Positions 54,406-61,609 of a DNA stretch of 64,000 nucleotides are shown here, piece after piece (positions within the stretch are counted from its first letter, which is position 1; every line of letters starts with the position of its first letter). The DNA is from an uncultured Alphaproteobacteria bacterium. GTDB lineage: Bacteria; Pseudomonadota; Alphaproteobacteria; Rhodobacterales; Rhodobacteraceae. The notes under the pieces are model-generated. The model searched no databases, was not told where the DNA came from, and saw only the letters and a program-made list of their open reading frames with translations. The DNA is taken from assembly GCA_902578545.1 (NCBI GenBank), contig CACHDI010000007.1, forward strand, positions 1-64,000, read 5' to 3'. Made by a program: the position numbers and the translations under genes.

Positions 54406-55161
54406 TTACCAGTTCAAATGTTCTCCACCATCTAAAGTGATTAATTGACCAGTAAGTCCTGGAGATGAAAGGATGAAGGATACAGCTTTAGAAATTTCTT
54501 TAACATCAGAACCTCTCTCAAGTAACGTACTTTTTCTTTGATTTTGAAATTGCTCTTCAGTTTGATGAACAGCTTTTAATATTGGACCTGGACCAATAGC
54601 ATTAACACGAATTTTAGGCGCTAATTCTTGAGCTGCTATCTTTGTAAAATTTAATAAACCAGACTTTGCTAATGTATAACTAAAAAACCTTGGATTCAGA
54701 TTTAGAACCTTTTGATCAATAATGTTGATTATATTTGAACTTGATATAGTTTCGTTATTTTCGTCTGTAGTATAATCAGGGACCTGTTTAGAAAATTCCT
54801 TTGATAAAAAAACAGGAGCTTTTAAATTTGTAAAAAAGTGCCTATCCCAACTTTCTAAATTCAAATTTATAAGACTATCATTTTCAAAGATCGAAGCATT
54901 ATTTATTAAAAGATCAATAGGTTTTCCAATAAGCTTATTAGATCTCTTAACTAAAGAAGATATCTCAAAATCATTAAGCAAGTCAGTCTTTATACTAAAA
55001 GCATTTACTTTTAAATTTCTTAATTTTAAAACTAACTCTTCAGCTTCTTTTTCTGATTGAGAATAATGTATAATAATATCGAAACCTTGTTCTGCCAACG
55101 ATAAGGATATTGCTCTCCCTATACGTTTAGCACCACCTGTAATTAATGCTGTCTTTGACAA
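54406..55161 (-). CDS. SDR oxidoreductase, pteridine reductase/FolM-like
   Basis: This 251-residue short-chain dehydrogenase has an intact active site: cofactor loop TGGAKRIGRAISLSLAEQG, NNAS motif in LINNASIFEND, and YxxxK in FFSYTLAKSGLLNF. The arginine-containing GGAKRIGRAI loop and NIIDQKV segment are typical of pteridine reductase-like SDRs, so dihydrobiopterin or dihydrofolate reduction is possible. It starts with TTG at 55161 with AAGGAAG close upstream. An SDR of this type next to uvrC-pgsA-moaDE is common in Alphaproteobacteria. Confidence 0.85.
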   Translation of the reverse strand: MSKTALITGGAKRIGRAISLSLAEQGFDIIIHYSQSEKEAEELVLKLRNLKVNAFSIKTDLLNDFEISSLVKRSNKLIGKPIDLLINNASIFENDSLINLNLESWDRHFFTNLKAPVFLSKEFSKQVPDYTTDENNETISSSNIINIIDQKVLNLNPRFFSYTLAKSGLLNFTKIAAQELAPKIRVNAIGPGPILKAVHQTEEQFQNQRKSTLLERGSDVKEISKAVSFILSSPGLTGQLITLDGGEHLNW

Positions 55162-55196
55162 TTTTTCTTCCTTTAAGAAATTACAAACTGAACTAA

Positions 55197-56006
55197 TTAA
55201 AGTCTGAATTTAGAATATACAATTTTTTCATATATTGTGTCAAAAATGCTATCTATGGATGCTTTACCAAATTTAGAAAAAAGGCCTCTTTTTCTTTCTA
55301 ATTTTTTTAATTTTACATCTTCTCCAAATTTTTCTGTAATAACTGTTTCTAAATGACCAATACCATCAATTAGGCCTAAATCTTTAGCTCTAGCAGCTTC
55401 CCACACTTCTCCAGTAAATATTTTTTTTCCAGTAATCTTTTCTGATCTTCTCTCAGTTACAAAATTTTTAAAGTTTTCATGTATCCCTTTTTGAATAGCT
55501 CTAAGCCTAACAACTTCATCCTTTTTTTCAGGTTTAAAAGGATCAAGCATACTTTTTTCTTCTCCTGAAGTATAAACTCTTCTTTCAACTCCTTGCTTAC
55601 TAATAAATTCATGGAAGCCAAAGCCTGCAGAAATTACTCCTATAGAACCGATAATGGAATTTTCATCTGCATAAATTTCGTTTGCTGAACATGCTAACCA
55701 ATAACCACCAGAGGCAGCTACATCTTCACAAAAAGCTAAAACTGGTATATCTTTTTTTTTGGATAGACGTATAATTCTTGCTGCGATAAGTGATGACTGA
55801 GATGGTGAACCACCAGGAGAATTGACAATTAGTGCAACTGCTTTTAAACGCCCTAATTCGAAAGCTTTTTCTATCAGAGGGGATAGTGATTGATCATTTA
55901 TACCACCACCAAATCTTCCGCCAGTAGAAATCACACCCTCTAATCGAATTACAGCTACTATACCAGATTTTTTAAACTTATTTTTTAACCAGGACCATAA
56001 TTTCAT
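55197..56006 (-). CDS. S49 family serine peptidase (SppA/SohB-like)
   Basis: This 269-residue peptidase of the signal peptide peptidase A family has the substrate strand ALIVNSPGGSPSQSSLIAA and the catalytic serine in EDVAASGGYWLACSANEIYA. GSIGVISAGFGFHEFISKQG and RRVYTSGEEKSMLDPF are also present; they are typical of the short form. It has no clear signal peptide or membrane helix at the N-terminus (MKLWSWLKNKFKKSG is basic-amphipathic), so peripheral membrane association is likely. AAGGAG precedes the ATG. Confidence 0.92.
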   Translation of the reverse strand: MKLWSWLKNKFKKSGIVAVIRLEGVISTGGRFGGGINDQSLSPLIEKAFELGRLKAVALIVNSPGGSPSQSSLIAARIIRLSKKKDIPVLAFCEDVAASGGYWLACSANEIYADENSIIGSIGVISAGFGFHEFISKQGVERRVYTSGEEKSMLDPFKPEKKDEVVRLRAIQKGIHENFKNFVTERRSEKITGKKIFTGEVWEAARAKDLGLIDGIGHLETVITEKFGEDVKLKKLERKRGLFSKFGKASIDSIFDTIYEKIVYSKFRL

Positions 56007-56158
56007 CTTAACTCCTTGATTGATATTAAAGAAATCATTATAGGATTAATACAGGTATCACTCTATGTGATTTAATTATATTAAAGTGACATTTTATAAG
56101 ATTTATTTAATAATCATACATAATTTAGCAACTATTAATTTTGTAAATTTTAATTAAT

Positions 56159-57301
56159 ATGATGAGATCTCCATTAGATGGCTTAAAGGTTTTAGAACTT
56201 GCTAGAGTATTAGCTGGTCCTTGGGCTGGCCAATTACTAGCGGATCTAGGTGCAGAAGTCATCAAAGTAGAATCTCCAATTGGAGATGAAACTAGAAAAT
56301 GGGGGGAAGACAGTTTTAATAATAACAGCTCTTATTTCAAATGTACCAATAGAGGAAAATCATCTTTTGTTGCTAATTTTAAGAAAAAAAATGAGCTAGA
56401 AATGGTTCAACATTTGGCAAAAAATGCTGATATAATCATCGAAAATTATAAAGTTAATAATTTAAAAGAATATAAATTAGATTATAAGAATATAAAAAAA
56501 ATTAATAAATCAATAATATATTGCTCAATTACAGGATTTGGCCAAAATGGTCCATTAGCCTTATTACCTGGATATGATTTTGTAATTCAAGCTATGGCAG
56601 GAATAATGAGTATAACAGGAGAAAAAGATGGACCACCAATCAAACCTGGGGTTGCTTATGCAGATATTTTCACCTCACTTTATAGCGTAATAGCAATTCA
56701 AGCAGCACTTCATTCAAGAAAGAAAACTGGAATAGGTAGTTTTATTGATATGTCATTATACGACACACAATTAGCTGTTTTAGCTAACCAAGCTTCAACC
56801 TATTTGCTTAATGGTAAAGAACCCAAAAGAATGGGTAATAAACATCCTTCCATAGTGCCATACCAATTATTTGAAGCTAAAGATGGTGACATAATTATTG
56901 CCTGCGGAAACGATCAACAATTCAAATCGCTTTGCAATGCTTTTGAGTGGGATTTTGCAAATTCAAAAAAATTTTCAACTAACAAAAAAAGAATTAAAAA
57001 TAGAACTGAATTAATAAGTGAATTGTCAAATAAATTAAAAAAATTTAAAAAAGAAAAAATTATCAAAATCTTAAATAAAGCAAAAGTTCCAGTTGGAAAT
57101 GTAAATTCTGTTAGTGAAGCTTTAAATCATGTTCAGACAAAATCTAGAAAAATGATAAAGTCTATTAGTGGTGAAAAATTTGTAAGAACCCCAATACTCT
57201 ATGATAACTTAAAATTAAGTTATAAAAAAATAGCACCTGAACTTGGCGATAGCAACCTAGTGATAAAGAAAAATATCCTATCAAACAAATTTTGGGAGTA
57301 A
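56159..57301 (+). CDS. CoA-transferase family III (CaiB/BaiF)
   Basis: This 380-residue protein transfers CoA between carboxylic acids through an aspartyl-CoA intermediate. It begins with the family start SPLDGLKVLELARVLAGPWA and has AGQLLADLGAEVIKVE. The catalytic aspartate is in the LLPGYDFVIQAMAGIMSITG segment, and KPGVAYADIFTSLYSV follows. The 152-base spacer upstream is AT-rich, divergent from the S49 peptidase gene. The aldo/keto reductase gene begins 4 bases later. The acid substrate is unknown; formyl-, carnitine- or succinyl-CoA transferases share this fold. Confidence 0.92.
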   Translation: MMRSPLDGLKVLELARVLAGPWAGQLLADLGAEVIKVESPIGDETRKWGEDSFNNNSSYFKCTNRGKSSFVANFKKKNELEMVQHLAKNADIIIENYKVNNLKEYKLDYKNIKKINKSIIYCSITGFGQNGPLALLPGYDFVIQAMAGIMSITGEKDGPPIKPGVAYADIFTSLYSVIAIQAALHSRKKTGIGSFIDMSLYDTQLAVLANQASTYLLNGKEPKRMGNKHPSIVPYQLFEAKDGDIIIACGNDQQFKSLCNAFEWDFANSKKFSTNKKRIKNRTELISELSNKLKKFKKEKIIKILNKAKVPVGNVNSVSEALNHVQTKSRKMIKSISGEKFVRTPILYDNLKLSYKKIAPELGDSNLVIKKNILSNKFWE

Positions 57302-57305
57302 TAAA

Positions 57306-58349
57306 TTGAAACTTAATAAACTGGGAAATAGTGAACTTCAAGTATCTAGTTATTGTTTGGGATCAATGACATGGGGAGAGGCAACTTCTGAAAATGATGG
57401 ACATTGGCAATTAGATTTTTCACTAGATAATGGAATTAATTTTGTAGATACCGCTGAAATGTACCCCACAAATCCATTACGAAAAGAAACAGCTGGAGAT
57501 ACAGAAAAAATAATTGGTAATTGGCTCAGAAAAAGAAAAAAAAGAGATGATATAATTATTGCAACGAAAGTTGTTGGTATTGGTAATAAAACTGTTAGAG
57601 AAGGAAAACCTATAAATGAACATACTATAGAAGAAGCTTTAACTAAAAGCTTAAAAAGACTCAATACTGATTATGTAGATCTTTATCAATTACATTGGCC
57701 AAATAGAGGCTCTTATCACTTTAGACAAAATTGGGCGTATAATCCTTCCAATCAAAATACCAAAAAGATAAAACAAGATATTTTTGATATTTTAAATTTT
57801 CTTTCAAAAAAAGTTAAAGAAGGAAAAATAAGAAATATTGGGTTATCAAATGAAACTGCGTGGGGAACAATGCAATTTATAAAAATTGCAAATGAGAATA
57901 ATTTTGATCATGTTGTTTCAATTCAAAATGAATATAGCTTATTATGCAGATTTTATGACACTGATCTTGCTGAAGTGAGTCATAATGAAAATATAAGCCT
58001 ACTATCTTATTCACCACTAGCCGCTGGGTTATTGTCAGGCAAGTATCAGGATGGAAAAGTACCAGAAAAATCACGACTTAAAGCGACACCTGGATTAATG
58101 GGAAGATTCAACCCAAGATCATTATTAGCTGTAGCTAATTATCTCAACATTGCTAAAAAGTATCAATTAAATCCTGTACATATGGCTCTTGCGTTTTGTG
58201 ATACAAAACCATTTATGGGATCTACAATTTTTGGAGCTACTACAAATGAACAGTTAAAAACCATAATCAATGGTTTGGATGTGGAATTATCAGATGAAGT
58301 CTTGCGTGATTTGGATAAAGTACACAGAGAGTTTCCTTTTCCAATTTAG
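57306..58349 (+). CDS. Aldo/keto reductase (Tas-like)
   Basis: This 347-residue NADPH-dependent reductase has the AKR tetrad: Asp in NFVDTAEMYP, Tyr in the same motif, Lys in IIATKVVG and His in LYQLHWP. The opening KLGNSELQVSSYCLGSMTWG and the AETEKIIGNWL-like segment place it with E. coli Tas. The start is TTG at 57306, with GGGAG upstream that overlaps the end of the CoA-transferase gene. The physiological carbonyl substrate is unknown. Confidence 0.92.
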   Translation: MKLNKLGNSELQVSSYCLGSMTWGEATSENDGHWQLDFSLDNGINFVDTAEMYPTNPLRKETAGDTEKIIGNWLRKRKKRDDIIIATKVVGIGNKTVREGKPINEHTIEEALTKSLKRLNTDYVDLYQLHWPNRGSYHFRQNWAYNPSNQNTKKIKQDIFDILNFLSKKVKEGKIRNIGLSNETAWGTMQFIKIANENNFDHVVSIQNEYSLLCRFYDTDLAEVSHNENISLLSYSPLAAGLLSGKYQDGKVPEKSRLKATPGLMGRFNPRSLLAVANYLNIAKKYQLNPVHMALAFCDTKPFMGSTIFGATTNEQLKTIINGLDVELSDEVLRDLDKVHREFPFPI

Positions 58350-58364
58350 TAAAAAATCTGACCA

Positions 58365-59294
58365 ATGATTTCTGTAAAAAAAGTAACCAAAGTTTATTCT
58401 GATAATTTTTACGCTCTATCAAATATATCTTTAGATATAAAAAGAGGAGAAATTTTTGCTTTGCTTGGCCCTAATGGAGCAGGTAAGACTACACTTATAT
58501 CATGTATATGTGGATTGATAAAACAAACAAAAGGACTTATTAAGGTTTCAAACTTTGATACTTTAAAAGACTATAGAAAAACAAGATCATTGATTGGACT
58601 TGTTCCACAAGAATTTCCACTGGACAGTTATGAAAGCGTTTTAAATACAGTAAATTTTTCAAGAGGGCTTTTTGGATTAAAACCTGACGATAAATATATC
58701 AAAAATGTAATTCAATCTTTAAAGCTATGGGATAAAAAAAATTCTTCAATAATTACCTTATCTGGTGGAATGAAGAGAAGAGTGCTTATAGCTAAAGCAC
58801 TTTCTCATAATCCTAAAATTCTTTTCTTAGATGAGCCTACTTCTGGAGTAGATATTCAACTAAGAAAAGAAATGTGGGATATGATCCTTCAGCTTAAACA
58901 AAGTGGCGTTACAGTTATATTAACAACTCATTATATTAAAGAAGCAGAAACTATAGCTGATAGAATAGGTATCATTGATAAAGGAGAATTGATTTTAGTT
59001 GAAAACAAAGAAAATCTAATCAATAAGTTTGGAAAGAAATCCATTATAATAGAATTTGGAGAGAAAATATATGAAATACCAGATAAAATTAAAGATTTTA
59101 ACTGCTTCATTACTAACGATAATCTTTGTTTAGTCATTAAGAAATTAAATAATAATAATGATATTAACATAACAAATGTGATCAAGATTATTTCTAAATT
59201 AAAGATCCCTGTAATTGATATAAAAACAGAAGAAAGTTCCCTAGAAGACATTTTTTTAGATATAATTAGTGAGAGGGTAAAGGGTGAACTTTAA
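58365..59294 (+). CDS. ABC-2 type transporter ATP-binding protein
   Basis: This 309-residue exporter ATPase has Walker A GPNGAGKTTLISCICG, the signature LSGGMKRRVLIAKAL, Walker B ILFLDEPTSGVD and the switch histidine in ILTTHYIKEAE. The length and the C-terminal 90 residues resemble the DrrA/NodI/CcmA group. It overlaps the permease gene by 11 bases, so the two form one exporter. The transported substrate cannot be inferred. Confidence 0.94.
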   Translation: MISVKKVTKVYSDNFYALSNISLDIKRGEIFALLGPNGAGKTTLISCICGLIKQTKGLIKVSNFDTLKDYRKTRSLIGLVPQEFPLDSYESVLNTVNFSRGLFGLKPDDKYIKNVIQSLKLWDKKNSSIITLSGGMKRRVLIAKALSHNPKILFLDEPTSGVDIQLRKEMWDMILQLKQSGVTVILTTHYIKEAETIADRIGIIDKGELILVENKENLINKFGKKSIIIEFGEKIYEIPDKIKDFNCFITNDNLCLVIKKLNNNNDINITNVIKIISKLKIPVIDIKTEESSLEDIFLDIISERVKGEL

Positions 59295-60045
59295 CTCAAT
59301 TAAAGCTATCTATAAATTCGAAATGGCTAGAGCATTAAGAACTATAATGCAAAGTATTTTAGCGCCTGTTCTTTCAACCTCACTCTATTTTATTGTGTTT
59401 GGCGCAGCAATTGGAACTAAGATATCAACGATTGATAATGTATCATATGGGGCATTTATTGTACCAGGACTGATAATGCTTTCAATTATGACGACAAGTG
59501 TTAATTTTTCAGCATTTGGTATATATTTACCTAAATATAATGGTTCGATTTTTGAAATTATGTCAGCCCCTATCTCAGCATATGAAATAGTTATTGGATA
59601 TGCTGGAGCAGCAGTAAGTAAATCACTTTTGATAAGTGTATTAATTTTATTTACATCTACAATATTTGTTGATTTTTATATCAAGCATCCCTTATTGATG
59701 CTTTTTTTATTAATTTTAATAAGTATTACTTTTTCACTTTTTGGTTTCATTGTAGGTATTTGGGCAACAAATTTTGAAAAACTTCAATTAATTCCATTAT
59801 TAATAATTACGCCTTTAGTTTTCCTTGGAGGAAGCTTTTATTCGGTGGAAATGCTTCCAGAATTATGGCAGTTTGTGACAAAGTTTAATCCAATATTTTA
59901 TGTAATAAATGGATTTAGATGGAGTTTTTTTGGTACAGCAGACATAGCTATTACTACTTCTTTAAGTTTTATTATTACTTTTTTATTCATATGCTTAATT
60001 ATAATAGGTTTGATTTTTAAAACAGGTTATAGAATAAAAGGCTAA
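59284..60045 (+). CDS. ABC-2 type transporter permease
   Basis: This 253-residue integral membrane protein has about six hydrophobic helices and the ABC-2 features YGAFIVPGLIMLSIMTT, NGSIFEIMSAPISAYEIVIG and FLGGSFYSVEMLPELWQ. It is the membrane partner of the ATPase gene it overlaps; the start is GTG at 59284. It resembles the NodJ/DrrB-type permeases of drug, polysaccharide or lipid exporters. The next gene is convergent, 7 bases away. Confidence 0.93.
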   Translation: MNFNSIKAIYKFEMARALRTIMQSILAPVLSTSLYFIVFGAAIGTKISTIDNVSYGAFIVPGLIMLSIMTTSVNFSAFGIYLPKYNGSIFEIMSAPISAYEIVIGYAGAAVSKSLLISVLILFTSTIFVDFYIKHPLLMLFLLILISITFSLFGFIVGIWATNFEKLQLIPLLIITPLVFLGGSFYSVEMLPELWQFVTKFNPIFYVINGFRWSFFGTADIAITTSLSFIITFLFICLIIIGLIFKTGYRIKG

Positions 60046-60052
60046 AGCAATT

Positions 60053-61606
60053 TTAAATTTTCAAATATATAGGAAATTTTTGCATTATTTCTTTTCTTAA
60101 TGATGGATTCAATTCTTCTTTTGTTGGTGTTGAAAGTAAATCTTTTGTTCTCTCTTTTGCTTTTAGTAAAAGATCTGGTTTACCATTCTCAGCCCATTCT
60201 TTTGGACTAGTTCTATCTCCTAAAACTGGATAAATATATTCTGTTTGCATTAAACTTAATGTTTGATTATGGCCTAAATAATGACCAGGACCGTTTAAAC
60301 AAATATCCCTCATTGTTTCTAAGCTTAAACTAGCGTTGTTTACATCTATTCCTTTTACACATCTTAGTGCTTGACCTAGTAAATCATCTCCAAGAACTAA
60401 GCTTTCTAAACAAAACCCCAGAAGGGAAGCATGCATTCCTGCAGATTCATATACTAAATTAAGTCCAGCTAATCCTGCCATAACATTTGATGTCGCCTGC
60501 TCCCAACCTGCTTGCATATTAGGTAATTTGGAATCTGCGATACCTGCAGCTGCACCTCCAGGGAGATTATAAAATCTATGCATTTGTGCACACCCTGCTG
60601 TAAGAAGAGCCTGCTCACCCGATCCTCCAGACATTGCACCAGTTCTTAAATCTGAAACAAAAGGCCAAGTACCAAAAATAGCTGGAAAACCTTTTTCTAT
60701 TGAATTTACATATACTAAACCAGCTAAACATTCAGCCACAGCTTGCACTATTGCTCCTGCAATGGGTGCAGGAGCAGTTGCTCCAGCTTGGCCTGCAGAT
60801 AAAAGAAGAATTGGCATTCCTGATTTAATACATTCTTCCATTACTAAACAACTTTCAGTTGCAAATTTTAGAGGAGGTACAACAAAACAATTCGAATTTG
60901 ATATAAATGGTTTCTCAAACCAAGAATTCTTACCACCAGATAATATGTGTACCATTTCCATAATTGGTTTTACATATGAAGCTTCAGTAAATGAAACTCC
61001 TACATGTTTGCTTGTTCCAGCACAACAAGCAAAAACAGTGTTTAAATCCATTTCAAAATTATCTGTAATATCTCTACAAATCATAGGTCTTTGTAGAAAA
61101 TGAATGTTATCAAGATGATCAGATAATTTAGCCGCAGCAAATAAATCTGAAACTGTACTATCTCTATAGTCGTTCGTTTCTAAATCTACGACATGAACTG
61201 CTGCGCCAGCAGTTCCGTAATGAACACGATTTTTTTCTAATAAAAGGCTATTTATATTTGAACGACTATGAAGTGTAAAATCTCGTGCAGCATAAGATAG
61301 AGTTTTTTCAACTAATTCCCTAGGAAACCTTATTCTTCCGTCTTCACCTAAAATTGCACCAACTGAAGTCATTGCTTTAACTCCACTTTCAGGTGCATCA
61401 GCAAGACCTATTTCTTCTAATACCTGCAAAGCTGAATTGTGAATTCTTAAAATCTCTTCATCAGTTAATGGATTATATGAACCTCCAATTAATCCAGGCT
61501 TTACAGGACGTAACTCTTTGGCCAATGGTGCAGACCTTAAAGCTTGCCTAGCACTTCTCCCACCTGACCTCTTATTAATTTCCTTATTTGGTACATCTAT
61601 TGTCAT
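60053..61606 (-). CDS. MttB-family (non-pyrrolysine) quaternary amine methyltransferase-like protein
   Basis: The 517-residue protein belongs to the trimethylamine methyltransferase (MttB/COG5598) superfamily. Matching segments are EEILRIHNSALQVLEEIGL, HYGTAGAAVHVVDL, SAGQAGATAPAPIAGAIVQ and YNLPGGAAAGIADSKLPNMQ. There is no in-frame TAG, so it is not a pyrrolysine enzyme. Characterised non-pyrrolysine members demethylate glycine betaine, proline betaine or carnitine and pass the methyl to a corrinoid protein. It lies 3 bases after the dehydrogenase/GcvT gene, so the pair should act in one methylated-amine pathway. The substrate and acceptor are unknown; no corrinoid protein gene is in view. 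Confidence 0.88.
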   Translation of the reverse strand: MTIDVPNKEINKRSGGRSARQALRSAPLAKELRPVKPGLIGGSYNPLTDEEILRIHNSALQVLEEIGLADAPESGVKAMTSVGAILGEDGRIRFPRELVEKTLSYAARDFTLHSRSNINSLLLEKNRVHYGTAGAAVHVVDLETNDYRDSTVSDLFAAAKLSDHLDNIHFLQRPMICRDITDNFEMDLNTVFACCAGTSKHVGVSFTEASYVKPIMEMVHILSGGKNSWFEKPFISNSNCFVVPPLKFATESCLVMEECIKSGMPILLLSAGQAGATAPAPIAGAIVQAVAECLAGLVYVNSIEKGFPAIFGTWPFVSDLRTGAMSGGSGEQALLTAGCAQMHRFYNLPGGAAAGIADSKLPNMQAGWEQATSNVMAGLAGLNLVYESAGMHASLLGFCLESLVLGDDLLGQALRCVKGIDVNNASLSLETMRDICLNGPGHYLGHNQTLSLMQTEYIYPVLGDRTSPKEWAENGKPDLLLKAKERTKDLLSTPTKEELNPSLRKEIMQKFPIYLKI

Positions 61607-61609
61607 TTA

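Noticed and set aside
60053-61606. Pyrrolysine-dependent trimethylamine methyltransferase
   Set aside because: The frame contains no in-frame TAG and is full length without read-through; it is a non-pyrrolysine MttB homolog.
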